NCBI GenBank assembly: GCA_001871595.1
Contig: MNVH01000069.1
Span: forward strand, 1 to 44,542
Source of the DNA: Candidatus Micrarchaeota archaeon CG1_02_55_22
GTDB lineage: Archaea; Micrarchaeota; Micrarchaeia; Norongarragalinales; UBA97
Length of the DNA stretch: 44,542 nt
Direction of reading: 5' to 3'
Notes under the pieces: model-generated
Database searches by the model: none
Told to the model about the DNA's origin: nothing
The model's input: the letters and a program-made list of their open reading frames with translations, nothing else
Position numbers and translations under genes: made by a program
Part shown: piece after piece, positions 1 through 11,500 of the stretch
Layout: every line of letters starts with the position of its first letter
Numbering within the stretch: position 1 is the stretch's first letter

Positions 1-4
1 GGGA

Positions 5-2494
5 GTGATGATAGTTCGCGTGGAGAGCAATAACGGCAACCTGCCGGAAACCGAGCTCGGCATTGACGAGACGCGCGCGCAGCTCGGCGAGATAGCGCTC
101 TACCCGTCGCAGGGCGGCATTTTATATGTTAAGTTCCCGTCGGGCGAGAAGGCGGACAAACCACAGGACCGGAAGATAGATGTAACCAGCGAACGCGTGC
201 TTCAACCCAGTTCTCCGGCGCGTTTGTGGGCGCTCGCGGCCACCAGTAAGGCTAGAGCGTTCCGCGCGGAAGAAAAGCCCGAGTTCTCTTACACATTCCA
301 ACAAGGAAATTCCGGCCTCACCTCGGTCAAGGGCAAGTACACCGTGACAATTACGACCAAGTCGGTCAACTCCGCAGGCAAGCTGGTGTCCAAGCAAGAG
401 TCGTTCATCGTTACTGTACTCGACCCAGGCAAGCTGCAGCTCGTAATAAACGGGGAGTCTTTAGACGCGAGCCGCTCGGCCTCGGCGAATACAGAGCTCG
501 CCGCGGCGGAAACGCAGGTAAAACTATTTTTCGCCGACGCGCCAGTCAGTTACGCGAAGTGGAAGCAGACTAATGCAGATATTGCCGCTAAATTAAGGCC
601 AGTGGCTACGGCTACCGTCGTCTTGACCAACAACGGCGGGTCCAAGTCGTTCACGCTTAACGGCAAGCAGTTCACGGTAAAGAACCTTGAAATAGTGAAG
701 ACGCTTGGAATCCACACCGTAAACGGGGTTCCTTGGACGCCTGCGTTCACGCCAATGGCTCGGTTCAGGGTTGAAGGCGATCATGCAGCTGACGCGCACG
801 TTGACCAGAGCGACATCCGGTACTGGCCGTTCCCCTCGGTCGAAGACGGGTTCATGGTTTGGGGCGAAACGGAAATCTCTGCAGCGGACTTAGATACCGT
901 CGAGTTGGGGGCAAAGGTCGAGAAAACATATTGTAGCGCGTACTCTAAAAGGGACGATTTCCACAATGAGTGCGAGTCCGGCAAGGGTAAGGCAACCATA
1001 GTGTTCTACCTCCTCTCAAAAGGCACTTCAGCCGAGGTGTACAACGAGGGGAGTACTGCCGGTATTTACAACTGGCCGACTTCGAGTACTACACAAAGCC
1101 AGCCGAATACAGTGCAAGGCCAGTCCACGGCACAGCTTGCCCCCGCAGCTACAGCGGCGGACGTTGAGGTCTTTGACGACGACCAAATCAGTATTAAAGC
1201 AGTCTTCCCGCTTGCCGGAGACCCTGAATCGTTCAGGCTCGTCGAAACCCAGCTCTCAAAAATGTCGGGCGGCAAGCTCGTTTCAGCGCACAACGAAGCA
1301 ACGCTTTACACTGGCACCGAGGGCGAAAACACCGTCGAGAGGACACGCAAGCGCGAGGCCGGGCTGTACCGGTACACGGCCACTGCGACTGATTACACTG
1401 GCAAGGAACTGAGTGTTTCGGCGACGGTGCGGATAACCGTGCGACCCAAACCCGCTCCCGAGAAGCCGCCCGCCACAACGCAGCCATCTGGCACCACGCA
1501 ATCAGGCTCAACACAACAAACCGTGGCCCCAACCGGTGCAGGCGTGACCGCGGGAACGCTTCCTCCGGCCAACCCCGCACCACCCGCGAACGGAGGCAAC
1601 GGCAGAAAACCGGCTGGAGACGCGCCTGCTGGCCATACTCCCGTAAAGCCGCCTGCAGCAGTATCGCAGTCGGGTTGGGATGACGCTAAGTGTTACTGGA
1701 AGCAGTACTGCACGATTATCGAGAAGCCGTCGGGCGCCAAGGGGCCGATGTCTTTCGCGCTCAAGAAGGCCGAGAGTGACGAGGCGAGCGTCGAGAGGTG
1801 GAACGGCATCGCATTATCGGCAGTAAAGGAAGGGTATTTCCGGTTGTCCAACACACCGGCAGCCGAGAGCAAAACGGCGTACGTCGTCTCATACGACGCT
1901 GGTTCTGGCAAACGCGTGTCGTGGAAGTACAATACGAACGCTGAGGGCAACAAGTGCGACCCCAAGAAGGAGTGCTGCAAGCGCGCGATAAGCACGGACT
2001 GCAACATCCCGCCGACAACGGTTGCCCGCGCGGCAGGACCCACGGCCGGCGACAGTGCTATCCAAAGTGTTTCGGAAGCTGAAAAGGTGGCATTGCCTAA
2101 CACTTTTGATTTAAGCAAATGCAATGCTAGGCAACTAAATAAACCGCTTGGATGGGGCAACACGTGGGCTACGACCACTAACACCATTATGCAAAAAGGA
2201 GAAATTGGCTGCTGGTCGAATAGAGCCTACTCTTACATGGTAAAGCTTGATGACGTAATCGTACGAAACAAAGTTAATACTGCGATAATATCTGTTTGCG
2301 CGTACAATACGAATAACAAGAAGCTTGCAGACCCAGCAAGCGGAAAGCGCGCGTGTGCAAGGGTATACGTACCTGGCAGCCCTGCTGCAGCTCGACCGTA
2401 CCTGATAAATGTAGTTGGAACGGGGAACGTTGTAGCTCGGGGGTCACAACTCAATGCGGCAAGAGACAGCGGATTCATATACCTTGGCGGATAG
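5..2494 (+). CDS. Secreted/surface protein with beta-rich regions, Pro/Thr-rich linker and Cys-rich C-terminal part; 5' end may lie outside the window
   Basis: Long open frame with low-complexity PAPEKPPATTQPSGTTQSGSTQ...PPANPAPPANGG linker and Cys pairs (CDPKKECCKRAISTDC). No stop visible upstream of position 5, so the N-terminus may be truncated. Confidence 0.75.
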   Translation: MMIVRVESNNGNLPETELGIDETRAQLGEIALYPSQGGILYVKFPSGEKADKPQDRKIDVTSERVLQPSSPARLWALAATSKARAFRAEEKPEFSYTFQQGNSGLTSVKGKYTVTITTKSVNSAGKLVSKQESFIVTVLDPGKLQLVINGESLDASRSASANTELAAAETQVKLFFADAPVSYAKWKQTNADIAAKLRPVATATVVLTNNGGSKSFTLNGKQFTVKNLEIVKTLGIHTVNGVPWTPAFTPMARFRVEGDHAADAHVDQSDIRYWPFPSVEDGFMVWGETEISAADLDTVELGAKVEKTYCSAYSKRDDFHNECESGKGKATIVFYLLSKGTSAEVYNEGSTAGIYNWPTSSTTQSQPNTVQGQSTAQLAPAATAADVEVFDDDQISIKAVFPLAGDPESFRLVETQLSKMSGGKLVSAHNEATLYTGTEGENTVERTRKREAGLYRYTATATDYTGKELSVSATVRITVRPKPAPEKPPATTQPSGTTQSGSTQQTVAPTGAGVTAGTLPPANPAPPANGGNGRKPAGDAPAGHTPVKPPAAVSQSGWDDAKCYWKQYCTIIEKPSGAKGPMSFALKKAESDEASVERWNGIALSAVKEGYFRLSNTPAAESKTAYVVSYDAGSGKRVSWKYNTNAEGNKCDPKKECCKRAISTDCNIPPTTVARAAGPTAGDSAIQSVSEAEKVALPNTFDLSKCNARQLNKPLGWGNTWATTTNTIMQKGEIGCWSNRAYSYMVKLDDVIVRNKVNTAIISVCAYNTNNKKLADPASGKRACARVYVPGSPAAARPYLINVVGTGNVVARGSQLNAARDSGFIYLGG

Positions 2495-2527
2495 GCTAGA
2501 GAGTAGTCAGAGAACTGCTGAGCACCG

Positions 2528-2545
2528 CACTCTTTTTATATACTC
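2528..2545 (+). promoter_or_regulatory. Archaeal TATA-like promoter for the giant surface protein gene
   Basis: CTCTTTTTATATACTCC about 35-40 nt upstream of the TTG start at 2575. Confidence 0.5.
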
Positions 2546-2574
2546 CCTCGTAAATTCTAGCGGGGGAATGTATA

Positions 2575-5500
2575 TTGGCAGAAGCCGTAAAACAGCCGGA
2601 AGGCAATATTCTTAGCGATTTCTATCACGGTCTTGAAGACCATTACTATGGTGCTTGCGATTGGCTCGAAGAACGCGGGCTCAAAATCTACGAGTACTGG
2701 GTTGAGCCTTTAGAGAAGAGCGGCGTGCCGTCATTCCCCGTGAGCGCGTTGCTTCTGCTCTTAATTCTCGCCGGGCTCGTGTTGGGCATTGCATTCCTCG
2801 CCGGCGGCATCAACTTCGTTCCCGACCAAGCCACCTCCCTCGCAGTCTCGGTTTACAACGACGCGGGCGAACCAATAGCCGGCGCCTCCCTACAATTATT
2901 GGTCAACGGAGAGACGTTTACTGGCGTTACCGACTCTAGCGGACGCTCTACATTCAATAACATTCCCTCCAACCAGAACGCTGCATTGCAAGTATCAAAA
3001 GACGGTTTCCAGACTACGGCGCAATCCGTAAGGACGGGACAAGAGTTGTCGAAGAGCGTCAACTTGCAGGCTGATACGCGGCCGGAGACAAAAGTGCGCG
3101 TGATCTTGCAGGATGACTCGTCGGGCGAGCCCGTGGCGGGCGCCACGCTGCGTTACATTGATTCTAATAAGGGCGTCGTGCGCGCCGTGAGCGGCGCGGA
3201 TGGTAGTGCCTTGCTCTCTTTCCGTGATTCGTCAGTCCTCGTCTCTATTACGCAGGGCGATTACCGCGACAAGCAGCAAACAATTGCGTCTAACAGTAAT
3301 GGTGTGGTCATCCGGCTCACGCGCATCGGCGGCAACGGCCAAGTCTCGCCAACGCCCCCGCCTTGCGCGGGAAGCCAGTGCGGCCAGCCCGACAAGGGCT
3401 CGGTTATAGTAAGCGTTTTCGACGAGTCGGGAGCGCCGGTCGCGGCTAGCGTTGACTTGTACCGTCGCGGCAGTTCGACGTCGCTTGGCTCGCGCAACAC
3501 GTTCGAAGGCGTTGCTTCTTACCGCAGCATCATCGAGGGCGGAACCAGCGTCTCCGCTCGCGCCGTGCCGGTCGACGAGGCGTACGAGGAGGGAACTTCT
3601 GATTACGTCACCGTTGTCGAGAACGGGGAAGTAGATTTACAGATTACTGTCAACAGAAAGGACTCGCCAGATACGCCGTTGAACTCTTTGGAAGTCGAGG
3701 TACGCAACCAGGCTGACGAATCGGCTATTTCGGGCGCTACGGTGAACTTGTACTCGGCTTCGGGCGACAAGCGTTTAGTCACGTCTAAAGTAACTGGCTC
3801 GGATGGAAAGGCCTTGTTCAACGTCGTGCAAGACGCGGGGTTCATCGCAGTAGCGTACAAGGATGGATTTGTTTCAAGCAACCGCGAGGACTTGGCAGCG
3901 AACGACTTGTACGGACGGATATACTTACGGGAAATAATCATCGGTAATAAGGCGAGCGTGCGTGCGCGCGTCTACGATTTGGACGGTGTTACGCCCGTTG
4001 CAGGTGCGGAAGCTGTTGTTACTTACTCGGACGGCGTGCCGTTCGGGCCATCTAGCCAGTTGACGGACGAGCTCGGCGAAGCGGTTAGAGAAGACTTGCC
4101 GGTTGCTCAAGACTTGCGCGTGAAGGCGTTTTATGGCGCGTTGACGGGCGAGAGCTCGACTTTCAGGCTTTCGGCCGAGACAGAGAAGCTTGTGACGTTG
4201 ACGCTCGAGAAGCCAACTGCATCCGTCACGATACGCGTAATCAACTCTACTGATAACACGGCGGTTGTTGGCGCGCTCGCGTCGGTCACATCAAGCGTTG
4301 ACACTGAGACGCCAGTCAAGGTTTCAGCGTGCGTTACCGGTACGACTGGCGTGTGCACGATGAACAACGTGACCGCGCTTGAAACCGTGCAGCTTAACAT
4401 TTCAATAAGAGGATTTTTGCCGAAGACGATGGCGCTCAATTTGCAGCCCAACGAGGAGGGCGTGACGCACACTTTCCGGACCGAGGACTTTATTGACGAG
4501 CGACTCGCCGACCAGCGGCGGTTGTCGGTGCGGCTATACCAAGCGGATTGCGCTACCGAGATAACCGCTAACCAGAAGGTCGAGAAGGGACGCGTGTATT
4601 GCGTTGCTCTAGACTACAACATTCCTCCTGCCGACGTGGGCCACCCTAGCGGCATCTTCCTACGCGTTGACGGTAGTGGGGTCGTGGGCGAATCTAATTA
4701 CTGGATAAACAATTTCGACAAGCACTCGGACTTGGCGCTCGACGTCGACCAACTCACTATAAGGCGCGGGTCATCGTTCGCGACAAGTGATTACTCTTGC
4801 AACGACGACGATGCCAATACTATTGACGAGTCGAGCTTGAAATGGATTAATTACGAGTACTTACAGAAGCAGGGTAACAGCGTGACGCGCGCCTACGTCT
4901 TTATCAGCCCTAGTGCGACAGAGAACGAGAAATTCGACTTGAACTACTTCAGCTACGCGCTCGACGCTGATGAGAAATGGTACCGCTCGCCGTTGGATTC
5001 CGGCCTCGGCACGGCACAAAGCGCTGGGAGCCGCGACTGGTGCACTGCGGCCGTGAAGACGATTACGCGGACCATTACGGAAGGAAGCGCTGCGTATAGC
5101 GACGATGCGGCCGTGTCTTTAAGCATGGCTAAATTGAACGCGGATGGCAGGGGCACTTTCAGCCGCACTGGACGCGTTAATACGGGCGAGAACGTGACGA
5201 TTCGCGTGTTCGGACGGTTGTTCTCACAGCGCAACTCGGTGAGCGTGACGCTGCGGTTGACCGACCGCAACAACGTTGCGCGCAATTACGCCGAACTCAA
5301 AGACTTTGTACTGCTCGACCCCAAGACGCTTGCGCCGATTGACGGCACGCAGGCGCGCTTGAGCGGCTCTGAAGACGAAGCGGTAATAGACCCGCTAGGG
5401 ATTGCGCGCATTGCGGCCAACAACTACGAGTTCGTGTTGCAGGCGAACGCCACAACGCTTTCACCAATCGCCTCGTCGCGCGTACACGCAGTAGTGAACG

Positions 5501-8500
5501 ATTACGATTCAGCTACCGCGCTAATCGCTACCAACGGCTCGCTCATAATCGATGGTACTGGCTTAATCATCATCCAGACTTCTGAAACGCAACTCTCCAC
5601 CAACAACGAGTACGATTTGACTGCGATAGTCCAGCTCTACGATGCGTCAACCGCTTCGACGCGGGGTGCGGTGGCGAACACGGTAGTCGAACTCGTTGCC
5701 GGCACCGGCGTGCTCGGGCAAGGCGCGAACCCGTCAATCAACGGCGATGGCTCGTCGGGAAGGGGCGAGAACGGCCAATACGTATTCTACGGCGTAAGGC
5801 CGCTTAGAACCGGGCAGCTACAATTCAGGGCTGGCGGCGACCTCGACCAACGCTTTTTAGAGGCGTCGAGCGGAATAATCAGGGTTTACCACAACGACTT
5901 CCTCTCGGTTTCACAGTCAAGCCTCTCGCTCTCGTGCGCCGATGCGACGCTCACAATCACGAACAACCTTGTTGAGGATAATGCCGACGTCTCGCTCGAG
6001 AGCGATTCGGAGTGCGTGGGTGCTGACGTCAACTCGTTCACCCTGACAGCTGGCGCGTCACGCCAAATAACGCTTTCTCCAGCAATAAACGGCGCTTGCA
6101 CACTCACCGTCTCGTCAACACACGGAATCAGCGTTTCGAGCACGCAAGTCCCGGTGTCGGTATCTTGCCAAGACCTAGCGCCAGTATGCAACTCTTTCAC
6201 CGTCGCATCAAGCGGCGGCGACTTGAACGGCTTGCCCGTAATCGCCGCAGGCGACACCGCACAGCTCGAGTTCTCTTTCACTAACGTCGGCGACTCGGCG
6301 TCAGTGAATTGCGGCAACGGACTTGACAACCAAGTCGTAGCATTGTCGGAAGGCAGCGGCACGGCATCGTGCGACTACTCAACGATAACTACCAGCTCGA
6401 CGCGTACACTCACCGTGGCAGCCGCAGGCGAGTTTTGTCCAACTGCCAGCGTGTTCGTTGTCGCTGGCACTCAACCCTCGTGCGTGAGCGCGCTCACCGT
6501 AGTGACGCCTTACCCCAACAGCCGGAGCGCCGCGGTAACCGCGACGTTTGAAAACCTTCCCCGCGAAATCAACACCGCGTCCTTCGAGTGCGACTCGACC
6601 GACCCGTTCCTTGAATTGCAGGACGAACCATTACAGTTCTCGCGCGACGGAACAATAGCCCAGGCAACCCACATCTGCGATTACACTGACCGACCCGGCA
6701 CGAGCTTTACTGCCCGCGCGCACTTGATTGGCGTTGGCACTACTTGCGACAACATCGCGGTCACTCTTGCGACAGGCAGCGGCGACTCTTGCCAGTTCGG
6801 CAACGACGAGGTTGCTTTCGACTCGTGCACCAACGGCTTGCCGTTCAAGTGCGGGGGCGATTCGGACAACCCCTCGCTCTCCGCGGATGCGACCTGCTGC
6901 CCTGCGGGCACGGTACTAGAGATGTCTCCCTCGCCGTACTGCCGCGACACCGCCCCAGAACCGGGAACGTGCGACGGCACGCAGGTAGGCCAGTGCCACG
7001 TAGAGACGAATGCAGCAGGAGGGCAAGCGCCCACTCCGTTGACGTGCACGGCGAACGGGCTCTCCTCGTCGCAGGCATGCTGCAACGCGGTGGCAGGATT
7101 TGCTTACCAATCCCAGATTATCGACGGCGCGAGGTACGACTTGTGCGTGCCGGTAGACCCGTCTACCACAGAAGATTGCACGGTGAGTGCGGCGGTGAAC
7201 GGTCAATCGTTCAACGTCAATGTCCCTTACGGCGAATGCTGGGCAAACCACCAAGGCCTCTCTTGCAGCGGTGACCCGACCGCTCCAGAAATCACTCCCT
7301 CGGACTCGTGCTGTCCCGCTGGACAAGCGTACGACTCGGACAGCCAGCGCTGCGTCACGCCGCCACCGGAAGGCACTACCCCGACTCCGCTGCCGGACGG
7401 CAATTGCGACGAGTTCACGCACAACGACGAGTGCCAATCAACTCCTGCAGGCCAAGTACAGAAGCCGTTACAGTGTTCGAACGGAGACTGGGTCACTGCA
7501 CCCGCGTGCTGCCCTGAAGGCTATGCCTACGGCACGGACACCGGCGGAATCGAGGCGTGTATCCCCATTCCCGCATCACTTACTGAACCGACTTGCACGT
7601 TTAGTGCGGCGCTCACATCCACCAGCGCTACGGCGCAAAGCTTTACCTTGACTGCAACGTTCAACCACTTGAACGCGTTTATTGGCTCAAACTACGAGGC
7701 TGAATTCAACTGCGACCAGGACAACGAACAGCCATTCACTCCAACGGGCCGCGTCACAAGCACGCAACCCGGCACGATTACGCGCACGTGCTCGCCCAAC
7801 CGCGCCTACTTTGATTACTACACGCGCCCGCTGGCACGACTCGTAATCGACAGCGACAACATTGACGAACGACGTACGATTGACTGCAACTTGAGGGCGG
7901 GCGACGGCGCTACGGGTTTGGTAACCGGAGAAGGCCAGCTCCTAGTTGAGGGCGTGGCCGCCAACGCGCACCTCGACTTTGCTACGAGCGTTCTCTACAA
8001 CGGCAACCAAGTACTCGGCTCGAACGCGGACGGCGCCTTGCTCGGCCCGCTCGACGGCGTGGGCTACAAAGTACAACTCACCAACGCCGCGTCATTCAGC
8101 GGACTGACAACCGACGACTTTACTCTGTATCTGGACTGCGAGGGCGACGGCACGGACGAAGCGCTCACGGGGATGACTCCCCTTGCAACGCAAGCATTCA
8201 CTTGGCAGGCCCGGTGCTCGTACTCGTCATTACAATCTTCGACTTTCCCGATAGTCCACCAAGCAGCAGCGTTGTACCGCGTGGAACGCAACGGCGTGCT
8301 GCAACCCCCCGACAGACGGGGCGGGATTGGAAGCGCGTTCACCGCGTTGAACGAGTTTGCCGAACCAGTTGCAGAATCCCTGCGAGTTGACTCGGTGCTC
8401 GGTGAACCAACCGTCGCATCACAGACGCGCAGCGTGCGCGTCAAGGCAACGTTCACCGGCATTCCCCGCCTCGGAAACGCTCAGGAGGAAGCGTTGATGG

Positions 8501-11500
8501 ACTGCGGCGACGGCGTTGAGACTAACCACATCTTGCTTGCTTCAGGCGCACGGGCGAACGCAGTTAAGGGCTGCAATTACAATTCCGACAGCGTTGCCAC
8601 GGCGCGCTACCCGTACGGTAAATTAGTTGCTAACCGTGCCACGAACGCCGAGGCACGCGTCCAACTAGAACTACCATTCACCCCTGCGGAGGAGGCGTTC
8701 ATCTGCGAGTTTACTGCTGATGGTTTACCCTCGTTCGTCGTAGAAGGCACGGACTCGGCCGACGGCGTGATAGTTGTCGGCGCTACGGGCAAGGACTCGT
8801 TCCGGCCCAACGCGGTAGTACACGGTGCGAACACCGTTCCCTCACAAGTGACTTTCGACTGCGGCAACGGCAAGACTGTTTCGGCAACGCTCGCGCCAAT
8901 GTCGTCCATCGGACTCGAGAAACGCGTTGAAGCATCGGCATCCACGACGTGCAAGTACTCTTTCGCAGACTTATCCGGCGAATCCGCCCGCGAGATAGAG
9001 GTCCGCGTGCTCGCCGACGGGCAGGACTGCGGCAACGCACCCGTACTAGTACAAACTGCCGACCGGCCCTCGCTCTCTTACTCGGTTTCACCCTCGCCCG
9101 CTGACGACGAGGAGCGCTTCGACTCGGCACGCATCCGCATCCTCGTTTCAAGCGGCTTCCCTGACAATTGGGCAACGCTCTCCCCGCAAGTGGAAGTAGA
9201 TTGCGGCGGCACTGCCGATTTACAGCGCGTGGCTCTACAGAACAACGGCGGCACGTACAGCGCGAGCACAATCTGCTCGTACTCGCCCGTCAACGCGGAC
9301 AGGAAGCGCACCGTCACAGTACAGCCGTTCGACTCGCTCTACGGACGATACCAAAGCGCGGACACGTCGTTCACGCAACTGCGCACTCCCGGCGCGACTG
9401 GAGAAGAAGGAACGACGGACGAATTCAAGGCGTGCACCTCGATTCTCCCGCTACTGTTGATGACGGGCATGGGCGACGACTTGTTCCCGACGACGAAGTC
9501 TCTCGGGCAGACGCTCGGAGTACGCGCCAAACAGCTGGCGGTCGCCGACTACCAGATAAGGAACGGCCGAGCGTACGTACTGCAAGCCGATGTGAACACT
9601 GGCACACCCTTGATAAAGTCCAGCCTCAACAGTGTAGAACTGGGCGTTGACCCTGTGTACACCGATTCGGCGTTTATCACGATAGCTAACGCGATTCCAA
9701 CCGGCCTCGTCGCCGGCGACACGGTCTCGTTCGACGTCCGGCCAGACAGCGACTGCATCGCAGCAGTAACAAGCGGCGGCTTAGAACAGATGCCGCACGT
9801 TACTCTCACCGCTAAAGGCACGGGCGAATTCACGCCGGAAGACTACGGCACTTACTCGACTAACGGTTGCAGAGGCGCAAAGGCGTGCGTGATAGAGTTC
9901 AAGTACGCCCCGAGTTGCGTGAACACCAAGATTTCAAGCAACGGGGATATCAGCGCGGCCAGCGTGAAGACCCCAATAGTCCACGTCAACGTTCGCGCGC
10001 AACTCGTCGGGGTCAACGCCGCAGCGCTTACTATTAACGCCAAGCCGATAACCACTACGCTTCCGGGTGCAGCATTCTTCTCCCCGCAGCCATTATCGCA
10101 ACACTTGCAGTATGCAGGCAAGACCGCGGTGCCGCTGTTGGTGGCCAACAACTTCCCGAAGGTTCAGGGCGAAGACGGCAAGACGGTAACCATAAACGGC
10201 GAGGCAATCGCCGCCGGAGAAAGCAAGCTAACTGACTTGACCACGCTCTCTTGGACTGCCAAGATAGACTCTTCGCAGGCCACGCTGAGCGTGACCCAAA
10301 AGAACATTGCCCCGCCTGACGCGCTTTCGCAGCTGTCCAAGTACGCGCCGATAGGCGTTGTTGCAGGCATTGACGACTCCAACCCCGACTGTTCGAGCGA
10401 ATTCTGTTCCGAGAGCCAGCTTGCTGCGTACTCGCGGGAAGTCAGGCAAAAGCTGGCACAGTTCCTTGAACGCACCAAGCAGCAACGCAACCCTGCAACC
10501 CACGCGCTCATCACGCGCGAGGAGTACGCCAAAGACATACTACGCGACTTGTCGCAGATGAGTTCCGACCAGAACAACGTGCAAGCGCTGCAGTCAGGAA
10601 GCCAGACTGGATTCAACCCCATGCTCTTGCTTGCAATGGGCGGGAGCGGCTTGGGCGACGAGTCGTGCAGCGCGGCACTGCAGTGCATGATGTACTTCAA
10701 GATGCTGGGCCAGTCCGGCGACAGCACGATGAACTCGCTGCTCCCGTTGGTCTTGTGCTCGCAAAAAAGCGTCCAGAAGGGCATCGCTGAAGGCGACTCG
10801 AGCATAATGACCAACATCCTGCTGCTGCAGATGCTTACCCCGATGGTGAAGAACGAAATCGAGGTATACGACTCGGCCGGCGACGCCAAGGACACAGTAC
10901 GCGCGGCGTGGCAAGCCACGCCCGCAAACGGCGCGGGCGAGCCGTTCACGCAGGCTAACGGGCCCTCAGTAAGCATTTCAAGCGAGCTTGTCGGCACAGT
11001 CCCAGTACGCGGGCCCCAAGGCTTGGGCACGTACGACGACGGATACAAACAATTAGAAGACGGCAAGGGATTCCCGTACGCCGACTGCTCTGGTACGTGC
11101 AAGGTTGCATACGACGGCGGGAAGCCCAACCTCGCTACTATTGGGAAGTACGGGCTAGAAATTGAATCACTGCCGCCAGAAAAGGACCAGCTCGCGAAGG
11201 AAAGGCAGGCGCTTTCCGAGTCGCTTGGCAAGGTCGAGGGCGTAGGCGTTCCCTTAACCGTAAAGCTCTCGCTCGGAGTGCCAGACGCTAATGCGCCTTC
11301 GACGATAACGATAAGCGTTGACGCAAACAATGAAATTTCGGTGGAGATAAAGCACCCTGACAACAACGAAGCACTGCCGAAGGACGAAATTGGGCGCAAG
11401 GACAGCGGCGAAACCAAGGAGATTACGTTGGCTGAGTGGGCGGGCAAGATACTGCGCGTGCTCGCGTTGCCGGAATACGGAAAAGCACAGCTTGAAGCTG

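Noticed and set aside
3200-3640. Short ORFs in alternative frames in the Ig-like repeat region
   Set aside because: Each is <115 aa, out of frame with the giant CDS, and lacks supporting features.
6744-7437. Overlapping alternate-frame ORFs (176, 173, 143 aa) in the Cys-rich part of the giant gene
   Set aside because: Arg/His/Ala-rich shadow translations typical of GC-rich codon bias; no start context or domain.
10164-11447. 427-aa minus-strand ORF inside the giant surface protein gene
   Set aside because: Antisense shadow of a GC-rich coding frame; low-complexity Ser/Pro/Leu composition, no recognisable domain, and the plus-strand frame is continuous.
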